Source: Cellvibrio sp965652595 (GTDB lineage: Bacteria > Pseudomonadota > Gammaproteobacteria > Pseudomonadales > Cellvibrionaceae). Taken from it: a DNA stretch of 64,000 nt. Of this stretch, positions 7,832 to 15,348 are shown piece by piece. The position numbers and the translations under genes are program-made. Location: positions 9,805-73,804 of the forward strand of contig CBFGWO010000002.1 in the NCBI GenBank assembly GCA_965652595.1, written 5' to 3'. Under the pieces are notes generated by a model. That model made no database searches and had not been told where the DNA came from. It saw only the letters and a program-made list of their open reading frames with translations. Position 1 is the first letter of the stretch, and the number at the start of each line of letters is the position of its first letter.

Positions 7832-9505
7832 ATGACAATGACAACCAGCCTCAATCCCTCACGCAATATTGAACCGCCCAAGCCCCGCCAGATTGATATC
7901 GTCGACTGGCGCCCCGAAGACGAACACTTTTGGCGAACCCAGGGGGCGCGCATAGCCAACCGCAATCTATGGATTTCGATTCCCAGCTTGCTGTGTGGTT
8001 TTGCGGTTTGGTTAATGTGGGGAATTATCACTGTACAAATGGCCAACGCCGGCTTTTCGTTTACACCGGATCAACTGTTTACCATCGCCGCCATTTCCGG
8101 ATTGTCAGGTGCGACACTGCGTATTCCTGCTTCTTTTTTTATTCGTCTCTGCGGTGGGCGCAATACCGTATGGTTGACTACAGCCCTGTTGATGATTCCC
8201 ACCTTTGGTACCGGTATAGCCCTACAAAGCCTGGACACACCCTTGTGGGTGTTTCAGCTGCTGGCGCTTTTATCGGGTATCGGTGGCGGCAACTTTGCCT
8301 GCTCTATGTCCAATATCAGTAGCTTTTATCCCAAGCGTTTGCAGGGCACGGCGCTGGGCCTTAATGCGGGTTTGGGTAACTTCGGCGTAACCAGCATGCA
8401 ATTGCTCGTCCCCGCCGTAATGACTCTGGGAATCTTCGGTGCGCTCGCGGGTGATGCAATGCCGTTAGTGAAAGATTCCGCCACACTGATTGGCAAAATT
8501 GCCGCAGGCACGCCAACCTTTATTCAAAATGCCGGTTTTGTATGGCTACTGCTGTTGTTGCCGCTGGCGATCATCGGTTGGTTTGGTATGAATAACCTGC
8601 TGTCGGTGTCGCCCAATATTGGTTCAACCCATAAGGCTTTTGCGCGGATTTTGTTGCTGTACAGCTTGGCACTATTGGTTGCCGCTCTCGGACTCTACCT
8701 CTATCTGCCAGCACCCAGCGGTTCCGGATTACTCGCGGGTCAGGGTATGTGGCTGGTACCACCTCTGGTGATCCTAGGCACCCTGTGGGGAATGAAGTTG
8801 GTGGCAAGCAGCGAAATGAAAGCCAACCTCAACAAACAATTTGCTATTTTTCGCAACAAACACACATGGTCAATGACCGCACTCTATGTAGTGACCTTTG
8901 GTTCGTTTATCGGTTTTTCCATGGCGCTACCGCTGTCAATCACGGTGATTTTTGGCAGCACCCATGTGTTTGATTCCGTTACTCAAAGCTGGATACACCA
9001 ACCCAACCCCAACGCACCCTCCGCCTTAATGTACGCCTGGATAGGTCCCTTTGTCGGCGCACTTATCCGCCCACTGGGTGGCTGGATCTCGGACAAACTG
9101 GGCGGCTCAATCGTGACTCAATGGATTTCGGTAGTGTTGGTTATTGCGTCCGCTGCCACCGGCTATTTGATGCACCTTGCCTACCAATCCGCCACACCCG
9201 AACACTATTTCTGGCTCTTTATGCTGTTGTTTATTGTGCTCTTTGCCGCATCCGGCATAGGGAATGGCTCCACTTTTCGCACGGTAGGTTTTGTTTTTGA
9301 TCGCGACCAAGCGGGGCCGGTTCTGGGTTGGACGTCCGCCATTGGCGCCTACGGTTCCTTTATTGCGCCTGTGGTGATCGGCGGCCAAATTCGTGCGGGC
9401 ACACCCGAGTACGCCATGTATGGCTTTGCGGTTTTTTACGCGCTCTGTCTGGTGATTAACTGGTGGTTTTATCTGCGCAAAAACGCCTACATCAAAAATC
9501 CTTGA
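7832..9505 (+). CDS. narK: NarK2-type nitrate/nitrite transporter (copy 2)
   Basis: 557-residue major-facilitator carrier. The first nitrate signature appears as GLNAGLGNFGVT and the second as SAIGAYGSFIAP; the substrate arginines of helices 2 (TLRIPASF) and 8 (ALIRPLGG) are present. The N-terminal DWRPEDEHFW stretch is characteristic of NarK2 carriers of denitrifiers, which export nitrite and import nitrate. I chose the ATG at 7832, with AGG nine bases before it; an in-frame TTG at 7787 would add 15 residues. It is followed after 21 bp by an outer-membrane porin, so the pair could serve both membranes. Confidence 0.92.
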   Translation: MTMTTSLNPSRNIEPPKPRQIDIVDWRPEDEHFWRTQGARIANRNLWISIPSLLCGFAVWLMWGIITVQMANAGFSFTPDQLFTIAAISGLSGATLRIPASFFIRLCGGRNTVWLTTALLMIPTFGTGIALQSLDTPLWVFQLLALLSGIGGGNFACSMSNISSFYPKRLQGTALGLNAGLGNFGVTSMQLLVPAVMTLGIFGALAGDAMPLVKDSATLIGKIAAGTPTFIQNAGFVWLLLLLPLAIIGWFGMNNLLSVSPNIGSTHKAFARILLLYSLALLVAALGLYLYLPAPSGSGLLAGQGMWLVPPLVILGTLWGMKLVASSEMKANLNKQFAIFRNKHTWSMTALYVVTFGSFIGFSMALPLSITVIFGSTHVFDSVTQSWIHQPNPNAPSALMYAWIGPFVGALIRPLGGWISDKLGGSIVTQWISVVLVIASAATGYLMHLAYQSATPEHYFWLFMLLFIVLFAASGIGNGSTFRTVGFVFDRDQAGPVLGWTSAIGAYGSFIAPVVIGGQIRAGTPEYAMYGFAVFYALCLVINWWFYLRKNAYIKNP

Positions 9506-9526
9506 AGCCTTATCGCGGAGAAAGTC

Positions 9527-10717
9527 ATGCGCTTCAACCGAATGCTACTTCTCGCCGGATTCGCAAGCCTCGCCACTGCAAATCCAGCCAATGCCCAGGA
9601 AAATTTTGTACAAGCGGTGCAAGATAGCAGCACCCAAGTGAACTTTCGTTTGCGCTATGAAGACGTTAGCTGGGACGGGCTGGAAGACGCGAGCGCTTTC
9701 ACTTTGCGCTCGCGCCTGAGTTATGCATCGGGTGATTATCGCAAGCTTCGCCTGACGGCTGAATTTGATGATGTGCGAGAAATCGATACCCTGGATTACC
9801 GCACTGCACCCAATGACCCACAAAATCCCGGAACAGTGGTGATCGCCGATCCAGAGGGTACTGACCTCAATCAAGCCTATCTGTCTTATTCAACCACCCG
9901 CTATCAGATTCGCTACGGTCGCCAGCGGATTTTGCTCGACAACCAGCGCTTTGTTGGTGGCGTTGGCTGGCGACAAAACGAACAAACCTACGATGCGCTG
10001 AATATCACCACGCGCACGATCTATAACACAGAGGTTAACTACGCTTACATCACCCAGGTCAATCGAATTTTTGGTAAGAACAACCCACAAGGCAACCACC
10101 ACCACACCAGCCATGTGTTCAACGCTCGCTATACCGGGTCGCCCGCCTCCAAGCTGGTCGGTTACGCCTATGTGATCGACAACAAATCCGCACCAGGGTT
10201 ATCGAGCAACACCTATGGGCTGAGCTGGGACACTAAAGTAAACGACACCCTAAGTTACCGCCTGGAGTACGCCGTACAAAGTGACGCTGGCGACAACCCT
10301 GTGAACTACTCTACCGATTACTTACTGGGCGAATCCCGCCTCACACTGGGCAAGGTTACCGCCATACTGGGTTGCGAGGTGCTGGGATCGGATAGCGGTG
10401 TGCAGGGCTTTACCACCTCACTGGCTACACTCCACGCCTTTCAAGGCTGGACTGACCGCTTTTTGGATACCCCCAATACGGGTATTCGCGATACTTATCT
10501 GGGCATTGCGGGAACTACAGCGGGCATTAACCTGACCGCCAATTTTCACGACCTGAGATCTGATGCGGGCACCATTCACTATGGCAGAGAATGGGGTTTG
10601 AGCGCGTCCAAAAAATTCGGCCCTGTGGTCTACACTGGCAAGTACGCGGATTATCGCCGTGAGGCCTTTGGCTCAAACACGCGCAAATTTTGGCTAATGG
10701 CAGAGCTGGCCTGGTAG
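9527..10717 (+). CDS. Outer-membrane porin of the alginate-export family
   Basis: 396 residues with a signal peptide (cleavage near ANAQ-EN, residue 24) and alternating aromatic/polar beta-strand pattern ending in a terminal aromatic (AELAW). The RYGRQRILLDNQRF motif is typical of the 'alginate export' (AlgE-like) barrel family, most members of which have nothing to do with alginate. The gene follows narK2 by 21 bp with a GGAG ribosome-binding site, which suggests it is the outer-membrane entry for nitrate or another anion. Substrate is inferred from context only. Confidence 0.8.
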   Translation: MRFNRMLLLAGFASLATANPANAQENFVQAVQDSSTQVNFRLRYEDVSWDGLEDASAFTLRSRLSYASGDYRKLRLTAEFDDVREIDTLDYRTAPNDPQNPGTVVIADPEGTDLNQAYLSYSTTRYQIRYGRQRILLDNQRFVGGVGWRQNEQTYDALNITTRTIYNTEVNYAYITQVNRIFGKNNPQGNHHHTSHVFNARYTGSPASKLVGYAYVIDNKSAPGLSSNTYGLSWDTKVNDTLSYRLEYAVQSDAGDNPVNYSTDYLLGESRLTLGKVTAILGCEVLGSDSGVQGFTTSLATLHAFQGWTDRFLDTPNTGIRDTYLGIAGTTAGINLTANFHDLRSDAGTIHYGREWGLSASKKFGPVVYTGKYADYRREAFGSNTRKFWLMAELAW

Positions 10718-10790
10718 CCTGGGCAGCCACCCATCCAAAAACACTAGGAATGCCATTCACGCGGCACCTGAAAAAATCACGGAGAAGAAC

Positions 10791-11297
10791 ATGTCAATGT
10801 CACTCAAGGATCTCACCGCTGCCGATGTTATGCACAGGGATTTGCTCACTGTTTACGAAGGCTGGACTATTCATCGACTGGCAGAATTTTTTATTCACCG
10901 ACAAATTTCCGCGGCACCGGTTATCGCCTCAGATCACGAACTTGTTGGCGTTGTCAGCGTAAGCGATATTTTTCGTTTTAACACCGACGACGAATCGCGC
11001 GGCCGTGCGCTGCGCAACCACTATCGCGACACCTGCGGCCAGGAAATCAACGAAACCGATCTGCGCACCTGGATCAAGAATGCCGACCGCAATTGCACAG
11101 TGCACCAAATCATGGCACCCGAGGTGATCAGCCTGGACAAGTCCGCCAGTTTGCAAGAAGTGATTGATACCCTGCTCAGCCGCCACATTCACCGGGTATT
11201 TGTTACCGAAGACAAAAAAATTGTGGGCGTTATCACCGCAATGGATGCACTCAGGGCGATGCATCTCGCCGTATTTGCAGAGCAGTTAAAGTGCTAA
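10791..11297 (+). CDS. Tandem CBS-domain protein
   Basis: 168-residue cytoplasmic protein made of two CBS domains (about residues 10-65 and 105-160) separated by a 40-residue linker. CBS pairs bind adenosine nucleotides and usually report energy state. It has no attached enzyme or transporter domain, so its partner is unknown. CBS proteins of this size are common next to narK and usp genes in facultative anaerobes. It ends 1 bp from the convergent sdhB-like gene. Confidence 0.85.
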   Translation: MSMSLKDLTAADVMHRDLLTVYEGWTIHRLAEFFIHRQISAAPVIASDHELVGVVSVSDIFRFNTDDESRGRALRNHYRDTCGQEINETDLRTWIKNADRNCTVHQIMAPEVISLDKSASLQEVIDTLLSRHIHRVFVTEDKKIVGVITAMDALRAMHLAVFAEQLKC

Positions 11298-11298
11298 T

Positions 11299-12006
11299 TC
11301 ACACGCCCTGCTTCAGCAAAAGGCGTTTGATATCGCTAATTGCCTTCATGGGATTCAGTCCCTTGGGACACACATAGGTGCAATTTCCGATGGTGTGACA
11401 ACGAAACACACTGAAAGGATCCTCCAGGTCTTTCAGACGCTGCTGCAAACCTTTATCACGCGAATCAGACATAAACCGATAAGCTTGCAGCAAGCCCGCA
11501 GGCCCAACATATTTATCTGGATTCCACCAGTAGGAAGGACAAGCTGAAGAGCAGCAGCCACACAAAATACATTCATACAAGCCATCGAGCTGGGCGCGCT
11601 CTTCAGGGCTTTGCAATCGCTCAATGGGCGGCTCTGGCTCAGAGTTTATCAGGTAGGGCCGAATGCGTTTGTACTGTTCAAAAAACTGGGTTTGATCCAC
11701 CACCAAATCGCGAATAACCGGCATACCTGTCAATGGACGCAACACCAGAACTGAGGATCTTCCAAGCACCTCAGCAACTCGAGTAATGCAAGCCAGGCGA
11801 TTTACCCCGTTAATGTTCATACCGTCTGAACCACAGACTCCTTCTCGGCATGAGCGCCGAAAAGCTAGCGTTTGATCCTCAGTCTTCAGGTACTCAAGTA
11901 GATCCAGCACCATGCGCTGGCGAAAGGTTTCTGGTACCTGGTATGACTGCATGCGCGGTTTTGCATCTTCATCAGGCAAGTAGCGATATATGTTTACCTC
12001 AAGCAA
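11299..12006 (-). CDS. Solitary succinate dehydrogenase iron-sulfur subunit (SdhB-type)
   Basis: 235-residue SdhB homologue, close to E. coli SdhB along its length. All cluster motifs are intact: [2Fe-2S] (SCREGVCGSDG, then LAC), [4Fe-4S] (CILCGCCSSAC) and [3Fe-4S] (CHTIGNCTYVCPKG). No sdhC, sdhD or sdhA is near it. I place the start at the TTG 12006-12004: an AGGAG lies 6 nt before it and the resulting N-terminus matches SdhB, whereas the GTG at 12012 sits directly against the AGGAG. A NarL-type palindrome ends up just upstream of the ribosome-binding site. It could be an alternative FrdB/SdhB subunit for anaerobic conditions or an electron carrier to another partner; the sequence cannot decide. 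Confidence 0.88.
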   Translation of the reverse strand: MLEVNIYRYLPDEDAKPRMQSYQVPETFRQRMVLDLLEYLKTEDQTLAFRRSCREGVCGSDGMNINGVNRLACITRVAEVLGRSSVLVLRPLTGMPVIRDLVVDQTQFFEQYKRIRPYLINSEPEPPIERLQSPEERAQLDGLYECILCGCCSSACPSYWWNPDKYVGPAGLLQAYRFMSDSRDKGLQQRLKDLEDPFSVFRCHTIGNCTYVCPKGLNPMKAISDIKRLLLKQGV

Positions 12007-12020
12007 AGACACCTCCTTTT

Positions 12021-12036
12021 TACCTCCAAAGAGGTA
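12021..12036. promoter_or_regulatory. NarL-type 7-2-7 site between sdhB-like gene and P450
   Basis: TACCTCC-AA-AGAGGTA; identical in all 16 bases to the site at 36766-36781 in front of narG. For rightward transcription a TAGTTT hexamer at 12057-12062 would be a -10 if this site acts near -41. For leftward transcription it lies only some 15-30 bp from the start codon, which suggests repression of sdhB. Confidence 0.75.
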
Positions 12037-12126
12037 GCAAAAAAACGCATTGGATGTAGTTTATTCGCTCTTATAGAAAAGCCGACTAAACTAAGGCAGC
12101 TATAGAAGATATTGGTAGAAAATAAT

Positions 12127-12172
12127 AACGGGGCCAAGTCGCGGAAACCGCTGCGATAGCCCCGTTTTTTTT
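12127..12172 (+). terminator. Terminator-like hairpin in front of P450 (possible small RNA end)
   Basis: AACGGGGC (12127-12134) pairs with GCCCCGTT (12159-12166), with an inner GCGG-AAA-CCGC hairpin, followed by a run of eight T (12165-12172). It points rightward, but no rightward gene precedes it; the neighbour on the left is transcribed leftward. It can therefore end a short RNA begun after 12036, or attenuate the P450 leader. Confidence 0.75.
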
Positions 12173-12203
12173 GCTGCGGCAAAAAGCCACACAGGAGCCG
12201 ATC

Positions 12204-13382
12204 ATGAGCGACAAGAATCAAAAACCCGACTGGGATCCGCGCAGCCTTGAGGTATTGCATGATCCACTGGGCAGTTTTGATCGCATGCGCGCTCAGTGTC
12301 CCCTAGCCTACAGCAATTTCATGCAGTGGTCTGTATTTCGCCACCAGGACGTTCTGCAAATACTGGAAGATCATCAGCGCTTCAGCAATCAAGTGTCGCA
12401 ACACCGCTCTGTACCCAACGGCATGGATCCTCCGGAGCACACGCCTTACCGCCAATTGGTAGAGCCCTTTTTCACAGCTGAGCGTATGGCCGCCTTTGAA
12501 CCTGAGTGTCGGCAGATATCGCACAAATTGATAAGCGCTCTTGGTGGCCGGCAAAAAGTGGACGTAGTCACCGAATTGGGTGAAAACTTTTCTCTGGCCG
12601 TGCAATGTCGTTTTCTGGGCTGGCCGGAAAGCTTGCAGCAACCCCTGCGCCAATGGATGCACGACAACCACAAAGCCACGCTGGCAGCTGACCGGCCAGC
12701 AATGGCAGGCATTGCGGAGCGCTTTGGTCTCACCATTTACAAGTTGCTGGAAACCCGCCGAACACTTGGCTCCCTGGCTCCCAATGACGTCACCAATGAA
12801 TTACTCAGGGCTCAGGTCGATGGCCAGCCACTGGCCGAGGCTGATATCGTCAGCCTCCTGCGCAACTGGACAGCGGGAGAAGTGGGCACCATAACTGCGT
12901 CGGTGAGCATTATCCTTGCGTTTCTGGCGCAGCACCGGGAACTGCAACAAGAGCTGCGCCAACATCCGCAAAAACTACCCGAAGCCATAGATGAAATACT
13001 TCGGCGTCATGGACCATTGACCACCAATCGTCGCCGCGCAACGCAGGACATCACTCTAGGTGGCCGTCACATCCGCGCAGGCGAGTTACTCACGATAAAC
13101 TGGGTATCAGCCAATCGGGATGAAAACGTTTTTCCCAATCCAGACCAGTTCCAATGGGGACGTGATCAAAGCAAAAATCTACTTTACGGCGCGGGAATAC
13201 ATGTCTGCCCAGGTGCGCCATTGGCACGGCTTGAATTGCGTATTTTTTTGGAAACCCTGCTTGCACAAACAACTCACTTTTGTTTAAGCCACGGATGTTC
13301 AGCAACGCCAGCACACTACCCAACAGGCGGTTTTGACACTCTGTATCTGGACTTTGATCCGACCAATGACAACAGACTTTAG
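12204..13382 (+). CDS. Cytochrome P450 with an unusual I-helix
   Basis: 392-residue soluble bacterial-class P450. Visible elements: C-helix motif DPPEHTPYRQLV (75-86), ExxR motif E264-I-L-R267, and the haem loop YGAGIHVCPG with thiolate Cys335. The I-helix, where O2-activating P450s have [AG]Gx[DE]T, reads A224-G-E-V-G-T229: the acid position is Val and the next Thr is Gly. Fungal NO-reductase P450s also lack the acid, so an NO- or peroxide-linked activity is possible, but this is inference. ATG at 12204 has AGGAG six bases upstream. It is followed after 40 bp by a small unknown gene and shares its upstream region with a NarL-type site. No ferredoxin reductase is adjacent. Confidence 0.9.
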   Translation: MSDKNQKPDWDPRSLEVLHDPLGSFDRMRAQCPLAYSNFMQWSVFRHQDVLQILEDHQRFSNQVSQHRSVPNGMDPPEHTPYRQLVEPFFTAERMAAFEPECRQISHKLISALGGRQKVDVVTELGENFSLAVQCRFLGWPESLQQPLRQWMHDNHKATLAADRPAMAGIAERFGLTIYKLLETRRTLGSLAPNDVTNELLRAQVDGQPLAEADIVSLLRNWTAGEVGTITASVSIILAFLAQHRELQQELRQHPQKLPEAIDEILRRHGPLTTNRRRATQDITLGGRHIRAGELLTINWVSANRDENVFPNPDQFQWGRDQSKNLLYGAGIHVCPGAPLARLELRIFLETLLAQTTHFCLSHGCSATPAHYPTGGFDTLYLDFDPTNDNRL

Positions 13383-13422
13383 TCGGCAATTGACTTATTC
13401 ACATCGACATCCTGGAGCCATC

Positions 13423-13842
13423 ATGGAATCTTTTGCGCTATCCCACTTTGATGATTTTTTGCAGATAGCTCGTCAACAAACTGAACCCCAAAAACTCTTG
13501 TTAGTCGTGGCGGCACGCGAACTTCCCCAGGGCCACACGCAAGAGCAGGCAAGAGCCTTTGCGGCTGGCGAGGGAGGACACCTGGCACCTATTGCCAGTG
13601 TCGACAGAGCTGCGCATCAACTAGCGAATTTCACTGCCTTTGAGGCCGAGGCTGCGCAAATAGTCAAGAAGTGGGATGCGGTGTTTGTAGGCGCACTGCC
13701 GGGAGAGAAGGGGAATGAGCCCTTGGAGGGAGCCGTAGATACGGCCATCGAACAAATGCTGCATGCCATTCGCAATGGGATGGTAAACCAGTATTTGATA
13801 TTTAACCGCCAGGGCGAGCCTATTACACTCGTCCCAGCCTGA
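13423..13842 (+). CDS. Small conserved protein of unknown function next to P450
   Basis: 139-residue acidic soluble protein with no signal peptide or membrane segment. It has a FAAGEGGHLAPIASVD stretch near residue 45, an FVGALPGEKG stretch near residue 88 and a C-terminus ending FNRQGEPITLVPA. From memory it resembles short proteins in denitrifying Proteobacteria that databases label 'ribonucleotide reductase subunit alpha', but it is far too short and lacks every ribonucleotide-reductase motif, so I regard that label as wrong. It has a TGGAG ribosome-binding site 40 bp after the P450 stop and is probably co-transcribed with it. Function unknown. Confidence 0.8.
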   Translation: MESFALSHFDDFLQIARQQTEPQKLLLVVAARELPQGHTQEQARAFAAGEGGHLAPIASVDRAAHQLANFTAFEAEAAQIVKKWDAVFVGALPGEKGNEPLEGAVDTAIEQMLHAIRNGMVNQYLIFNRQGEPITLVPA

Positions 13843-13885
13843 GACCTCAGTCTTAACGACAAACCCGGACTCAAGGTCAAACAAG

Positions 13886-13908
13886 AGCCCCCACTTCGTG
13901 GGGGCCTA
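13886..13908. terminator. Hairpin between the P450 unit and gdhA
   Basis: GCCCCCAC-TTC-GTGGGGGC, a perfect 8-bp stem in the 75-bp convergent gap. The following T-run is weak on both strands, so termination may be only partly intrinsic. Confidence 0.65.
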
Positions 13909-13917
13909 AATGCACTT

Positions 13918-15264
13918 TTAAATCACCCCAAACGCCAACATCGCTTCAGCAACTCGCTGGAAGCCCATCATATTGGCGCCCGCTACATAATTGCCCTTCA
14001 TGCCATATTCTTCCGCGGTGTGATAACAGGCATCGTGAATATTGCGCATGATGTGTTGCAGCCGCTCTTCGGTGTAATCAAAACTCCAGGCGTCGCGGCT
14101 GGCGTTTTGTTGCATCTCCAGCGCCGAGGTAGCCACGCCACCGGCATTGGCGGCTTTGCCCGGTGCTAAAGCCACACCAGCGTCCACAAAGGCCTTGATG
14201 GCTTCGGGTGTGCAAGGCATGTTGGCGCCTTCACTCACTACCTGGCAGCCATTGGCAATCAGCTGAGCCGCCGCTTCAGCGTTAAGCTCATTTTGCGTGG
14301 CGCAGGGCAAGGCGAGCTGGCAGGCCACAGACCAGATGGAACCTTCGCCGTGAAATCTGGCCTCTGTGCATTCCTTGACGTATTCGCTCAGGCGAGCGCG
14401 ACGAACTTCTTTAATTTCTTTGAGCAAGTCTAGATTGATTCCCTGCGGGTGGTGAATAAAACCACTGGAGTCAGAGCAGGCCACAACACGCGCGCCCAAC
14501 TGCTCGAGTTTTTCGATTGCATAGATGGCCACGTTACCGGAGCCAGACACCACACAGGTTTTGCCTTCCAAACTTTCGCCCTTGGCTTTAAGCATTTCCT
14601 GCGCAAAAAATACCGCGCCGTAACCAGTCGCTTCCTTGCGCACCAGGGCGCCGCCCCAGTGGGGGCTTTTGCCAGTGATCACACCGGATTCGTAGCGATT
14701 GGTGATGCGCTTGTACTGGCCAAATAAATAACCAATTTCGCGCGCGCCCACACCTATATCACCGGCGGGCACATCGGTCATTTCACCGATGTGACGATAG
14801 AGTTCGGTCATAAAGCTTTGGCAAAAACGCATGATTTCACTGTCGGATTTGCCCTTGGGATCAAAATCCGATCCGCCCTTGCCACCGCCGATCGGCATAC
14901 CGGTAATGGCGTTTTTAAAGGTCTGCTCAAAGCCGAGAAATTTGATAGTGCCAAGCAACACCGAAGGGTGAAAACGCAGGCCACCTTTGTAAGGGCCGAG
15001 GGCGCTGTTAAAACCCACGCGAAATCCGCGATTGATTTGTACTTCACCTGTATCGTCCTGCCAGGGCACGCGAAAAATAATTTGCCGCTCCGGCTCGCAG
15101 ATGCGCTCAATAATTTTGTGTTCGGCATAGTGAGGGCGCTTGCGCAGCACCGGGGCGAGGGTTTCGATGACCTCTTTCACCGCCTGGTGAAATTCCACTT
15201 CGCCGGGGTTGCGGCGAATCACCTGCTCGTAAATTTCATGAATGCGCGCTTCTGTATCTGCCAT
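13918..15264 (-). CDS. gdhA: NADP-specific glutamate dehydrogenase
   Basis: 448 residues, the length of E. coli GdhA (447). It converts 2-oxoglutarate and ammonium to glutamate. The catalytic region shows GGGKGGSDFDPKGKSD with the active-site lysines, and a Rossmann GSGNVAIYA motif binds the nucleotide. It stands alone between the norB terminator and the P450 unit, and its presence inside a nitrate island is probably positional. Start MADTEARI fits the family. Confidence 0.95.
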   Translation of the reverse strand: MADTEARIHEIYEQVIRRNPGEVEFHQAVKEVIETLAPVLRKRPHYAEHKIIERICEPERQIIFRVPWQDDTGEVQINRGFRVGFNSALGPYKGGLRFHPSVLLGTIKFLGFEQTFKNAITGMPIGGGKGGSDFDPKGKSDSEIMRFCQSFMTELYRHIGEMTDVPAGDIGVGAREIGYLFGQYKRITNRYESGVITGKSPHWGGALVRKEATGYGAVFFAQEMLKAKGESLEGKTCVVSGSGNVAIYAIEKLEQLGARVVACSDSSGFIHHPQGINLDLLKEIKEVRRARLSEYVKECTEARFHGEGSIWSVACQLALPCATQNELNAEAAAQLIANGCQVVSEGANMPCTPEAIKAFVDAGVALAPGKAANAGGVATSALEMQQNASRDAWSFDYTEERLQHIMRNIHDACYHTAEEYGMKGNYVAGANMMGFQRVAEAMLAFGVI

Positions 15265-15296
15265 AGGACTCTCTCTTAACTTTTCTCAGCTTGATG

Positions 15297-15330
15297 AAAA
15301 AACGCCCCCGCACTCGCCGAGCACGGGGGC
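15297..15330 (-). terminator. Terminator after norB
   Basis: GCCCCCG pairs with CGGGGGC around a 13-nt loop, and on the minus strand is followed by GTTTTTT. It sits 19 bp after the norB stop and 32 bp before gdhA. Confidence 0.85.
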
Positions 15331-15348
15331 TGGTAGCGTTAACGCCGA

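Noticed and set aside
9527..10717. Alginate exporter
   Set aside because: The barrel family carries that name, but no alginate genes are present and the context is nitrate transport.
12021..12036. Rho-independent terminator reading of the palindrome before sdhB
   Set aside because: The stem is short, the loop is two bases and there is no T-run; the same 16 bases recur before narG, which favours a protein-binding site.
13423..13842. Ribonucleotide reductase alpha subunit
   Set aside because: The database-style label I recall for similar proteins does not fit: 139 residues and no catalytic cysteine, glycine or ATP-cone motif.
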